In this document: positions 1 through 9,642 of the stretch, piece after piece
How positions within the stretch are numbered: the stretch's first letter is position 1
Layout: each line of letters starts with the position of its first letter
Translations under genes and position numbers: made by a program
Origin: Avena insularis
Lineage: Eukaryota; Streptophyta; Magnoliopsida; Poales; Poaceae
Length of the DNA: 64,000 nt
Direction: 5' to 3'
Assembly (NCBI GenBank): GCA_023614405.1
Contig: CM042684.1
Location: forward strand, 472,635,650 to 472,699,649
Notes under the pieces: generated by a model
What the model saw: only the letters and a program-made list of their open reading frames with translations
The model's database searches: none
What the model was told of the DNA's origin: nothing

Positions 1-1147
1 CTCTGGTTGCTGTCGAGGACGAAGCTGTAGATCACCCGGAGGCAAACAAAACACATAGTCGAGCGCAAGGTCACGCGAAGGTGTGTGTGTGAACGAGAGG
101 TCGAGGTAGTCTGGTTTACCCGGGTTCCCGGAGTTGAAGCAGACGGTGGCGGCCAGTCGACGATGTTGCCAGAGCTACGGTTCATGCGAGGGCAAACGAA
201 GGGTGTTAAAAGAAGCACAGAGGCTCACTGAACCAGATAGCAAGAACGAGAGGCAGAGGGGAGCTCAGAACTCACCGGAATTCGCCGGCGCAGTCGTCGG
301 AGACGGCGGGGCTACAGAGAGTAATGCTCGCAGCCTGGTGGCGCTCTGGGTTCGGGGTTTGAGGGAGAAGGGAGAGGGGGCAGAGGGGGTTCTTATAGCC
401 TGGTCACGAGCGAGAATCACTCGGCCATTGAATCGAATTAACGCCGCGAATTAAACACAGAAAACGCCCGCGTTGATTTGGGGATGAACTGGTCGTGCGG
501 GTGGAGACGATCTTGGCGTGGAGGCCCGCCGGCCGAGGTGAGCGAGGTGGAGGTGGGGTCGGTCTGTCAGCGTCTGTTTGCGTGAGCTCGCGCGTGAGAG
601 AAGAAAAAGACAATCCCGGGTGGGATTGTTGGGCTTGATTCGAAGCTGGGCCAGAACTCTGCCGCGCGGCCTTTTTTTCTTTGAGAAGTCCTTTTCTTTT
701 TCTAAATTCATTTTCTGGAATGAATTTGATATGAATTCAAATCCTTTTGAATTCAAACAGCTTTGGGAATTTTTGCAGGGTTCTGTGGGTTCAAATACAG
801 TCAATAAACCAAGTGGCTACCTTGCAAGGGTTTGGTCAAGCTTGGGTTTCAAATCAAACTGAGACTTTGCTCTAGTTTGCAAATGTTTGAGAAAGGGTTT
901 GAAAATAATTCTAAATTGGATACTTGGGTTAAAATGCTACACCTAAACTTTCCAACAATTGAGGCAAGCAAACAAGTCCCTAAACAATCCAATCTCAAAG
1001 GGTGATGGCCAATTTGAGATAAATTGCCCACATGAAATCATAGCTCAAACTTCTGTTTCTAAATGATTTTGAGAAAAACCCTAAATGAATGAAGGATGCA
1101 AGGATGGTATGAATGAGTTTTGAAATATGATTTTTAGGGATGTTACA
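1..1147 (-). repeat. Partial 3' LTR of the gypsy element
   Basis: This stretch matches 8508-9642 almost base for base in its AT-rich part (about 690-1147), with several small indels in its GC-rich part (about 40-680). It ends at TGTTACA (1141-1147). On the minus strand this gives the standard TG start of an LTR, directly after a polypurine tract. About two kilobases of this LTR lie left of the window, judging by the length of its partner. The open frames inside it (for example 134-454 and 451-804) fall within LTR sequence and are not supported as genes. Confidence 0.93.
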
Positions 1148-1160
1148 ATCTAACCCCCTT
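1148..1160 (-). other. Polypurine tract of the gypsy element
   Basis: On the minus strand the sequence just before the 3' LTR reads TAAGGGGGTTAGAT, followed by the LTR start TGTAAC. A purine run directly next to the LTR is where plus-strand DNA synthesis is primed in LTR retrotransposons. The TAA stop codon of pol (1159-1161) overlaps the start of this run, so the coding region extends right up to the tract. Confidence 0.75.
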
Positions 1161-3879
1161 AAGATGAATCTCGCCCTCGAGATTCGGTTTGGCTAGCAAA
1201 TAGGTGAGGGTGGTCTTTCCGAAGGTCATCTTCTCTTTCCCATGTTGCTTCTTCTTCGGAATGATGGTTCCATTGTACTTTGCAAAATTTAATAGTTTTT
1301 GTCCTTGTGAATCTTTCTGTGGTCTCAAGAATTTTGACAGGCTTTTCTTCGTAGGTGAGATCACTTTCTAGTTGAACTTCCTCCAAAGGTATGGTATCCT
1401 TCAAAGATGATTCTTCCATTTCTGGGTGACATTTCTTAAGCTGACTCACATGAAAAACATTATGGACTGCTGATAAAGATGCTGGCAGTTCGATTTCATA
1501 CGCAACTTCTCCCTTGCGACTTAGAATGTTGAATGGTCCAACATATCTTGGTGCTAACTTTCCTTTGACTCCAAATCTCTTCACTCCACGAAGTGGTGAT
1601 ACTCTAAGATAAGCTCTATCTCCAACTTCGTAGGTGACTTCTCTACGCTTAGCATCTGCGTAGCTTTTCTGTCGAGACTGTGCTATCTTCAATCTGTCTC
1701 TAACCAATTTGACCTTTTCTTCAGCGTCTTTGATAATATCTGGTCCAAACAAGCTTCTTTCTCCCACACCATTCCATAGTAATGGGGTGGTACACTTCCT
1801 TCCGTATAGAAACTCAAATGGTGCCATCCCAATACTAGATTGGTGACTGTTGTTGTAAGAGAACTCTGCGTAAGGCAGACTTTCATCCCAACTTGCTCCA
1901 TAGTCTAGGGCACATGCCCTCAACATGTCTTCAAGAATTTGATTAGTCCTTTCTGTTTGTCCATCAGTTTCAGGATGAAAAGCAGTGCTGAATTCCAACC
2001 TTGTTCCTAAAGATTCATGAAGCTGTCTCCAAAATTGAGAAGTGAACTGAGTTCCTCTATCAGATACAATGCTCTTTGGCACACTGTGAAGGCATACAAT
2101 TCTGCTCATGTAGATTTTGGCTAACTTGGCACTGGTATAAGTTGTCTTTACGGGTATAAAATGAGCCACTTTAGTTAGGCGATCCACTACTACCCATATG
2201 GAATCATACCCTGACCGGGTCCTTGGTAATCCGGTAATGAAATCCATACCAATATTTTCCCACTTCCATTCAGGAATAGGCATTGGTTGAAGCAAACCTG
2301 CTGGTTTCTGATGCTCCGCTTTCACTCTACTACACACATCACACAAATCAATGTGTTCGGCGATGTCCCTTTTGAGATTGTTCCACCAAAATCTTTCTTT
2401 CATATCCATGTACATTTTGGTGTTTCCCGGGTGAATAGAATATGGAGAGTTATGAGCTTCTTGTAAAATCAGTTTCCGCATTTCCGGATCTTGTGGAACA
2501 CAAATACGTTTCCCGTGCCATAAAGTACCTTGTTCGTCCATATGGAAACTTTTACCCTTCCCTTGGCTAATCCTTTCCTTAATCTCTTTGATTTCTTTAT
2601 CCGTCTTTTGGGCTTCTTTAATCTTATCCAGCAGAGTGGGTTGAACATCCAAAGACATGAGATGTCCTTCTGGCACAATCTCCAACCTGAGTTCCTTGAA
2701 TTGCTTACACAAGTCATCTGGCAATTCACCTTTGATAAGACCATTTACAAACGCTTTACGACTTAGAGCATCTGCTACTACATTTGCTTTACCGGGGTGG
2801 TATTGCAAACTCAAGTCGTAATCCTTGATAAGTTCTAGCCATCTCCTTTGTCTCATATTGATTTCCTTCTGGGTGAAAATATACTTCAAACTCTTATGAT
2901 CGGTGAATACCTCACATCGTTTTCCCAAAAGGTAATGTCTCCATGTTTTGAGTGCATGGACAACAGCGGCTAACTTTAAATCATGAGTAGGATAGTTTAC
3001 CTCATGAGTTTTGAGTTGTCTCGAGGCATAAGCCACAACTTTTCCGCCTTGCATAAGTACGACACCTAATCCTTGATGCGAAGCATCACAATACACTTGG
3101 AAATCCTTTTCCAAATCTGGTAGGCACAGAACTGGTGCTGACAAGAGTCTCTTCTTTAATCCTTGAAAGCTGAGTTCACAACCTTCAGACCAAGCAAATT
3201 TCTTATCTTTCTTTAACAATTCTGTCATTGGTTTAGCAACCTTTGAAAAAATTTCAATGAACCTTCTGTAGTAACCTGCTAAGCCAAGGAAACTACGAAC
3301 CTCTTTTACATTCTTAGGGGATTCCCATTCTGTCACAGCTGAAACTTTAGCAGGGTCAACTGCTACACCATCCTTTGTCATAACATGACCAAGAAATCCA
3401 ACTTCCTCTAACCAAAACTCACACTTGCTGAATTTGGCATAAAGCTTATGTTCCCTTAGTTTCTCAAGTATCAAGCGTAGATGTCTTTCATGCTCTTCCT
3501 TGCTCTTGGAGTAGACCAAGATGTCATCGATGAAAACGACAACAAACTTGTCGAGAAATTCCATGAACACTTTGTTCATCATATTCATGAAGTATGCTGG
3601 AGCGTTGGTTAAACCAAAAGGCATCACGGTGTACTCATACAATCCATACCTTGTGGTGAAGGCTGTTTTAGGTATGTCTTGCTCTCTTATCTTGAGTTGA
3701 AAATAGCCTGACCGAAGATCAATCTTCGAGAACACACATGCTCCTTCTAGCTGATCAAACAAGTCATTGATTCTTGGCAAAGGATATTTGTTCTTGATGG
3801 TTACCTCGTTGAGAGAACGGTAATCTATGCATAATCTTTGAGTTCTCTCTTTTATATGAACAATACTGGAGCTCCCCAA
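1159..3879 (-). CDS. pol: Gypsy pol: reverse transcriptase, RNase H, integrase, chromodomain-like tail
   Basis: An open frame of about 906 codons. It begins inside the reverse transcriptase domain, in a different frame from gag-protease, so it is the back part of a broken polyprotein. Visible in order: the RT motif [10 protein letters not shown] (about residues 17-26); the RT catalytic FIDD (about 116-119); an RNase H start VYCDAS (about 259-264); an integrase zinc finger with His about 473 and 480 and Cys about 510 and 513; the integrase core D about 543, D about 604 and E about 640; a GPF/Y module around GPF (about 778-780); and a C-terminal block with EEATWERE (about 873-880), typical of the chromodomain that guides chromoviruses to heterochromatin. 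The domains downstream of the break have no internal stop. The first Met is only the first in frame; real translation would start in gag. Confidence 0.9.
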   Translation of the reverse strand: MGSSSIVHIKERTQRLCIDYRSLNEVTIKNKYPLPRINDLFDQLEGACVFSKIDLRSGYFQLKIREQDIPKTAFTTRYGLYEYTVMPFGLTNAPAYFMNMMNKVFMEFLDKFVVVFIDDILVYSKSKEEHERHLRLILEKLREHKLYAKFSKCEFWLEEVGFLGHVMTKDGVAVDPAKVSAVTEWESPKNVKEVRSFLGLAGYYRRFIEIFSKVAKPMTELLKKDKKFAWSEGCELSFQGLKKRLLSAPVLCLPDLEKDFQVYCDASHQGLGVVLMQGGKVVAYASRQLKTHEVNYPTHDLKLAAVVHALKTWRHYLLGKRCEVFTDHKSLKYIFTQKEINMRQRRWLELIKDYDLSLQYHPGKANVVADALSRKAFVNGLIKGELPDDLCKQFKELRLEIVPEGHLMSLDVQPTLLDKIKEAQKTDKEIKEIKERISQGKGKSFHMDEQGTLWHGKRICVPQDPEMRKLILQEAHNSPYSIHPGNTKMYMDMKERFWWNNLKRDIAEHIDLCDVCSRVKAEHQKPAGLLQPMPIPEWKWENIGMDFITGLPRTRSGYDSIWVVVDRLTKVAHFIPVKTTYTSAKLAKIYMSRIVCLHSVPKSIVSDRGTQFTSQFWRQLHESLGTRLEFSTAFHPETDGQTERTNQILEDMLRACALDYGASWDESLPYAEFSYNNSHQSSIGMAPFEFLYGRKCTTPLLWNGVGERSLFGPDIIKDAEEKVKLVRDRLKIAQSRQKSYADAKRREVTYEVGDRAYLRVSPLRGVKRFGVKGKLAPRYVGPFNILSRKGEVAYEIELPASLSAVHNVFHVSQLKKCHPEMEESSLKDTIPLEEVQLESDLTYEEKPVKILETTERFTRTKTIKFCKVQWNHHSEEEATWEREDDLRKDHPHLFASQTESRGRDSS

Positions 3880-5609
3880 GATGAAGAACTTGGCTGGATG
3901 AATCCTTTCTGCAATTGTTCTCCAAGTTGTTTCTTGAGTTCCTTAAGTTCGTCAACTGACATTTTATAAGGCCTCTTAGCTCTTGGTCCAGAACCTGGTA
4001 CCAAATCTATTATAAACTCCACATCTCTATCTGGTGGCATTCCTGGTAACTCTTCCGGAAACACATCCGGATATTCACACACAATTGGCACACTGTCCAT
4101 GCTAACCCCCTTAAGAGAATTTAGCTTACTCCCTTTAGATTTAAAATTGGACTTAAATTTTATCCTCTTACCTTCAGGGGTTGTGAGTGAAACTGTACGA
4201 TTGGCACAATCTAGTACTCCCTCATACTTAGCCATCCAATCCATTCCCAAAATTACATCCAATCCTTGGGAATTCAGGATTATTAGGTTTACTGGAAACT
4301 TATGTTTTCCGATCTCTATGACTAGATCCCGGCATCCAAGACTCACTATCATATCTCCTCCCGGAGAGCTAACTTTTATCGGACACCCAATGTTTTCAGA
4401 TGCAAACCCGCTTCTATCAACAAATGCTTTTGATATGAATGAATGAGATGCACCAGTATCAAAGAGTACAAATGCTGAGATGGAATTGAGTCTGAACTTA
4501 CCAGCAACAGCATCAGGCTCTTCATAGACCTCCTCCACATTGATGTGGTTAACCTGTCCTTTCTGAAAAGGATTGGGCTTGTTAGGTCCTTCAACTTTCT
4601 TCTCAGTGCACTCATTAGCATAATGCCCCAGCTTCTTGCATTTGAAGCATTCAACCTGACTGATGTCCCTCTTAGGCTGACTTCCACTTCCACTTCCACT
4701 GTGGTGGCTCTTATGCCCACTCTTGTGATTCTTGTACTTATCATTGTCATGACTGCGATGATGCTTGTTGTCATGACGGTTGTGGTTGTGGTGCTTGTTA
4801 AACTTCCCATGCTTGTGGGATCTTGAGCTGACACTATCATCATAGTGAGATCGTTTATGAGACGATCCCGAGCTATGCTTGTCGGAGTGTTTCCTCTTTC
4901 TACTCTCGACTTGCTTCATTTTATTCTCCACAATAACAGCCTTGTCACACAGCGACTGGTAAGTTGGAACATATGCCACGGACAGCTGTAGATTCAGCTC
5001 ATCATTCAAGCCTTCCAGAAACTTTTCCTTCCTTTTGGCATCAGTGTCAACCTCATCCGATGCATAGCGCGCCAGATTGTTGAACTCTTCAATATATTCA
5101 GCCACGCTGTGGTGGCGCTGCTTCAGGTTGTGAAACTCCTTCTTTTCCAGGCTCATCATTCCTGGTGAGATATGAGTAGTGCGAAAGCCATCTTCAAAGA
5201 TAGCCCAAGTCACCTCATCAATAGGTGTGGTGATTTGGAAATTGTCCCACCATGCTGCGGCTGGTCCTTCCAACAGATGAGCTGCGAATCTAACTTTTTC
5301 AGCATCCGTGCAACCCACGGTCACTAAGTCTTTGTTCATAGAACGTAGCCAATCATTTGCCACCATGGGATCAGTCGATCCTGAGAATTTAGCTGGCCTC
5401 AGACGCAGAAATCTGGTGAGCATATCAAAACCCTGAGGGTTGTTGTTGTTGTTGTTGTTGTTATTATTATTGGGGTTGTTGTTATTGGGGTTGTTGTTCT
5501 GGTTTTGGATGAATGTCGTCATCATTTGCATAAGCTGTGTCTGCGCATTCATCATCTGTTGCATTTCCGGGGTAATGTTGGGGTTGGGGTTTGCGCGACG
5601 GGGAGGCAT
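3852..5609 (-). CDS. gag: Gypsy gag and aspartic protease (front part of broken polyprotein)
   Basis: The frame is open from 5693. I prefer the Met at 5609 ([10 protein letters not shown]), a usual gag beginning; another lies at 5624. Numbering from the Met at 5693, the protein has an Asn/Pro run (about 66-87), the retrotransposon gag domain (about 95-260, with the AAAWWDNF segment), a His/Arg/Lys-rich linker (about 265-335), a CCHC zinc knuckle with C349, C352, H357 and C362 that binds RNA, and a retroviral-type protease with the active-site triplet D412-T-G. It ends just after the GAPVLF motif at the start of reverse transcriptase, at a TAA (3852-3854). In related elements the frame runs straight on into RT. 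Here the stop is followed within about 20 bases by a shift into the frame of the downstream pol ORF. Confidence 0.9.
   Translation of the reverse strand: MPPRRANPNPNITPEMQQMMNAQTQLMQMMTTFIQNQNNNPNNNNPNNNNNNNNNNNPQGFDMLTRFLRLRPAKFSGSTDPMVANDWLRSMNKDLVTVGCTDAEKVRFAAHLLEGPAAAWWDNFQITTPIDEVTWAIFEDGFRTTHISPGMMSLEKKEFHNLKQRHHSVAEYIEEFNNLARYASDEVDTDAKRKEKFLEGLNDELNLQLSVAYVPTYQSLCDKAVIVENKMKQVESRKRKHSDKHSSGSSHKRSHYDDSVSSRSHKHGKFNKHHNHNRHDNKHHRSHDNDKYKNHKSGHKSHHSGSGSGSQPKRDISQVECFKCKKLGHYANECTEKKVEGPNKPNPFQKGQVNHINVEEVYEEPDAVAGKFRLNSISAFVLFDTGASHSFISKAFVDRSGFASENIGCPIKVSSPGGDMIVSLGCRDLVIEIGKHKFPVNLIILNSQGLDVILGMDWMAKYEGVLDCANRTVSLTTPEGKRIKFKSNFKSKGSKLNSLKGVSMDSVPIVCEYPDVFPEELPGMPPDRDVEFIIDLVPGSGPRAKRPYKMSVDELKELKKQLGEQLQKGFIQPSSSSWGAPVLFI
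5439..5502 (+). repeat. GTT/ATT trinucleotide microsatellite inside gag
   Basis: A run of GTT and ATT triplets interrupted by GGG. Read on the minus strand it is AAC/AAT and encodes the polyasparagine stretch near the N-terminus of gag. Such runs expand by slippage, so its length is likely to vary between copies of the family. Confidence 0.85.
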
Positions 5610-5840
5610 CTGTGGTTTATTCATATAGAGATAAGAATGAGATACCCTTACATGATTTATGCACAATACATTACACAAGCAAACACATAGCATGCAACAC
5701 CAAGATAAAAGCTCAACAACAAGATAACAAAAGTCTCAAAGTAAAAACACACAAGTGGCAAGCCATCCACATGTCGGATGGTCCAACAATAAGTTCACAA
5801 ATAACAAGTACGGTAAATAAAAATAACTGAGTAGTCAAGT

Positions 5841-6488
5841 CTACTCGTCAGCCTCAATCTCCTCCTCGACAAAGGTAAGACATGCGTTCTCCATTGCGGT
5901 CTTGTTCTCCTCGATGGTAGTGGTCAAAGAGTCGATCTTGCCCTTGAGAGCCCTCTTCTGGGAACGAAGCCTCTCAATCACTGACTGCTGCTGCTCTAAC
6001 TCGAAGTCCTTGGACTGCAGTTCCTCGGTCATATCACGAATCCTCTTGTTCCTATCCTGGACACGCTTCTCTTGACTCTTGAACTTATGGTCTTGGGCCT
6101 CGAACTTTGCCTCCATCTCCTTGACTATCTCGTCCTGCTGCGCGAAGAGCTTGTCCTTCTCGCGAAGCTGCACCTGGAGCTCGTCATTGCTAAGCATGAC
6201 GTTGGTCCTATCAGTATCCACGTGCCTAATAAGAGTCTCTAAGTCCTGAAGGTACAGGCGTATCGGCTCTGCTGTGACCCTCGAGTCGTCCTCAAAGTCA
6301 ATGGACTCTCCGTCATCATCACGCCTTCCGAAGGCGTGGAAGTGAGTACCTCTAACCTGTCGAGAGTGACGGCCTAACAGACGTCCTATCAGGTCCCTCC
6401 TGAAGGCGTGTTTGTAAGATCCCTCCTTTGTAAAGGAAAAGATCCCTGTGATTGCAATGCTAGTCCCTGGATCAATGCTAGCATCCAC
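5841..6488 (-). CDS. Coiled-coil ORF between 5' LTR and gag
   Basis: A 215-codon frame upstream of gag on the same strand. From about residue 75 to the end it is dominated by Glu, Lys, Gln, Arg and Asp with regularly spaced Leu, Ile and Met, which indicates a long coiled coil. There is no signal peptide, membrane segment or enzyme motif. I do not recognise a named family. Extra ORFs next to gag occur in several plant gypsy lineages and are of unknown role (family knowledge). The first 25 or so residues are encoded by the end of the 5' LTR (6413-6488), so the ORF runs across the LTR/internal junction and its natural start is uncertain. About 230 bases separate its stop from the preferred gag start. 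Confidence 0.6.
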   Translation of the reverse strand: MDASIDPGTSIAITGIFSFTKEGSYKHAFRRDLIGRLLGRHSRQVRGTHFHAFGRRDDDGESIDFEDDSRVTAEPIRLYLQDLETLIRHVDTDRTNVMLSNDELQVQLREKDKLFAQQDEIVKEMEAKFEAQDHKFKSQEKRVQDRNKRIRDMTEELQSKDFELEQQQSVIERLRSQKRALKGKIDSLTTTIEENKTAMENACLTFVEEEIEADE

Positions 6489-9400
6489 AGTTTAAGATGA
6501 AGTACACAGATACAAAGGTCGTTTATTACAGTCATTCCAGAGATAAAACATAGTATTTTACAACTCATGACCAAAGGCCTAATACAAGAGTTTATGGAAT
6601 ATGTAAATAAATATAAGTCTTCATCTTCATGTGCCACAGGCAAGCATGTTGAGTGTAGACTCATGACTCCTAATCATCATCAGAATAACCTGCAACATTA
6701 CAAGTTACAGCCACAGAGGGTCAATACTTTGGAATAGTATTGGCAAGTGATACCTTAGTATATTTTAAGTGGACTATAATACTATATGCATTTGGCTGGT
6801 GGAGCTTAGGCTTGCATTGCTCAAAATAGATTTTTCCTTAACTTTTGAAAATACTAAGTTTTTGCTTACACAAACACCCAAGGCATCTACCAATCAAAGA
6901 CTGAAGATCCACTCAGGGCATCTACCAATCAAGGATTGAAGATCCTTTAACCCTTGTTCACCCACAAATTTTACTTTAGAAATTGGAATGATGAGATTCT
7001 TGATTGCTTCCATGTCTTGATGCTCAAATTGTCCTTTACCAGGGACATGGCTAAGTACTTAGATTTTACACTCTGCAGAGGTGGTGCACTTTCCCCACAA
7101 GACTTGGTTTCCCAATACAAGATCCTTCAGAAGCCTTTCCTTAGTCAAATGGACGCGCTCCAACCTATCATTCCCACTACCACCAACTGTCCAAGAGACT
7201 AAGTTCTAGCAACCTAAGATCATGGCAGAGCCCATAATGCCAAGTGGTTGCACTTGAAGCTTCTCAACATTTGACATCTCAAATCTCTTTGTTTCCTGGG
7301 TGGCCATGCACAAGTGAGATACACTAAGGTAAACCATAAACATGGGCCTTGTGAACCACTCAACCAAAAACCACCAAGCAAGTCCCATTCCACCCAGGAG
7401 ATTCATTAACTTAGTTGTTTTGTTAAATAAAACACAAGTCCTCAGACTTAGAAATTTTTTCCATAGTGTGAATATATAACCACCCTTGTTTTCTAGTAGC
7501 TAGGCTAAGCATGGCATGGCAACTTATCCTTAGGGAATTTTCCTAGCAACTCTACCATTCTAATCTACATAGGATTTCCCATCATAACTTTGACAAAAGT
7601 AGCATGCAAGTCCTAACAAAATATATCTAATGCAAGAATAAAATATAGGAATGGAATATTCATGAAGATATCACTTGCCTTGGTAGTGTGGAGAGTAGCA
7701 CTCGTCACAATCACAATCACTAGCAAAATCTACACACAAAGTTGTAGCACACAATTACACACAAATATATACAAACAAATATATTATGAATGCATGCATA
7801 CATGAATCTACTAAGTGGTGATTTTTTGAAAATTCTACCAAGCAAGGGCAAGATTACAGAAACTAAACAAGTCACAATTTTGTCCACTAAACAAAAATTA
7901 ACCCTAAAACAAAATACTAAACTAAATCTATACTCAAAAAGGCCTCAAACAAGTTTCTGCAATTTAAGCCAATATAATGGTTACTATTTGCTAAACTAAG
8001 GGTAGGGTTGGCTAGGGCTTGTCTTGCTGAATCCAACGACATCAAATTTGTAAAATTTGGACGTGTGGATCAAAAGTTACAAGGGTTTGAAGTTTGCAAG
8101 AAATTATGTTTTCAAATCTGTTTTTAAACCTAATAGGGGACATGCGGCGCTGTTTCCTTGGTCGATACCGGTTCGGCCGGATCGTGGCTGTGGAGCGTTA
8201 GATCTAAAGTGGATCGTGCGGTCCAGAGGACATACCTCTTCGAGTTTAAGTGAACTAATCGTGAGCGCCAGATCTAGATCGAACGGTCCTGATCTAATCA
8301 ACCACAAAGTGGCAGCGCTGCGGTGGCTAGCGGCGGTGGAGCGGTCGGTCGACGACGGAGGCGACGCTACAGGGGGTGAGTGAGAAAGAGAAGTAGCTCA
8401 TCGGGCTCAGGGGATTACGGCGATGCTCGGGGAGGAGTTGGTCGGGCGAGGGGCGCACGGGGCCGTCCTAGATTGCTCGCCGGAGTTGCTACGGAAGGCG
8501 GTTGGCTCTGGTTGCTGTCGAGGACGAAGCTGTAGATCACCCGGAGGCAAAAAAACACATAGTCAGGAGCGCAAGGTCACGACGAAGGTGTGTGTGTGAA
8601 CGAGAGGGGTCGGGGTAGTCTGGTTTACCCGAGGGGTTCCGCCGGAGTAGCAGACAGACGGTGGCGGCCAGTCGACGATGTTGCCAGAGCTACGGTTCAT
8701 GCGAGGGCAAACGAAGGGTGTTAAAAGAAGCACAGAGGCTCACTGAACCAGATAGCAAGAACGAGAGGCAGAGGGGAGCTCAGAACTCACCGGAATTCGC
8801 CGGCGCGATGGCAGCGGAGACTGAGTAATGCTCTGGTGGCCCGGTGGCGCTCTAGGGGTTTGAGGAGAAGGAGAGGCAGAGGGGTTCTTATAGCCTGGTC
8901 ACGAGCGAGAATCACTCGGCCATTGAATCGAATTAACGCCGCGAATTAAACACAGAAAACGCCCGGGTTGATTTGGGGATGAACTGGTCGTGCGGGTGGA
9001 GACGATGCTGACGTGGAGGAGGCCCGCTCGTCAGCGAGGTGCGCGAGGTGGAGGTGGGGTCGGTCTGTCAGCGTCTGTTTGCGTGAGCTCGCGCGTGAGA
9101 GAAGAAAAAGACAATCCCGGGTGGGCTTGTTGGGCTTGATTAAGCGGCCAGAACTCTTGCCAAGGCCTTTTTTCTTTGAGAAGTCCTTTTCTTTTTCTAA
9201 ATTCATTTTCTGGAATGAATTTGATATGAATTCAAATCCTTTTGAATTCAAACAGCTTTGGGAATTTTTGCAGGGTTCTGTGGGTTCAAATACAGTCAAT
9301 AAACCAAGTGGTTACCTTGCAAGGGTTTGGTCAAGCTTGGGTTTCAAATCAAACAGAGACTTTGCTCTAGTTTGCAAATGTTTGAGAAAGGGTTTGAAAA

Positions 9401-9642
9401 TAATTCTAAATTGGATACTTGGGTTAAAATGCTACACCTAAACTTTCCAACAATTGAGGCAAGCAAACAAGTCCCTAAACAATCCAATCTCAAAGGGTGA
9501 TGGCCAATTTGAGATAAATTGCCCACATGAAATCATAGCTCAAACTTCTGTTTCTAAATGATTTTGAGAAAAACCCTAAATGAATGAAGGATGCAAGGAT
9601 GGTATGAATGAGTTTTGAAATATGATTTTTAGGGATGTTATA
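6413..9642 (-). repeat. 5' LTR of the gypsy element, complete
   Basis: It starts at TGTAAGATCCC (6413), a start shared with both solo LTRs at 13134 and 44681, and ends at TGTTATA (9642), where the 3' copy has TGTTACA. The terminal CA has therefore probably mutated to TA. Length is about 3230 bp. The first half resembles the solo LTRs: the block after CAATGCTAGTCCCTGGATCA, and the segment around CTAAACTAAGGGTAGGG. The last 500 bp, which is U3 on the minus strand, does not resemble them. A GC-rich zone lies at about 8150-9130. The many short ORFs here are not genes. Confidence 0.88.

Larger units (their letters stand above)
1..9642 (-). mobile_element. Ty3/gypsy chromovirus LTR retrotransposon, left end cut by window
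   Basis: Positions 1-1147 repeat at 8508-9642. These are the inner part of the 3' LTR and the matching part of the 5' LTR of an element lying on the minus strand. Between them, read on the minus strand, are a coiled-coil ORF, gag, aspartic protease, reverse transcriptase, RNase H, integrase and a chromodomain-like tail, which is the chromovirus order. The right end abuts the 48-bp satellite, so the element is inserted in that array; the left flank and its TSD lie outside the window. The tail sequence and long LTRs suggest the Tekay/Del lineage (inference from family knowledge). The open reading frame is broken between protease and reverse transcriptase, and no usual primer-binding site is seen, so this copy is probably not autonomous. 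Confidence 0.93.

Noticed and set aside
134..454. 106-codon plus-strand frame in GC-rich DNA
   Set aside because: It lies inside the gypsy LTR, is disrupted in the other LTR copy (around 8650-8900), and has no domain.
451..804. 117-codon minus-strand frame that also occurs at 8946-9299
   Set aside because: The repetition is explained by the two LTRs of one element; it shows no domain.
1159..3879. Host gene with a chromodomain
   Set aside because: The chromodomain-like end is attached to RT, RNase H and integrase and is directly followed by a polypurine tract and LTR; it belongs to the retrotransposon.
4099..4843. Frames of 93-155 codons on both strands overlapping gag
   Set aside because: They are alternative readings of the gag-protease region, which has recognisable domains on the minus strand in one frame.
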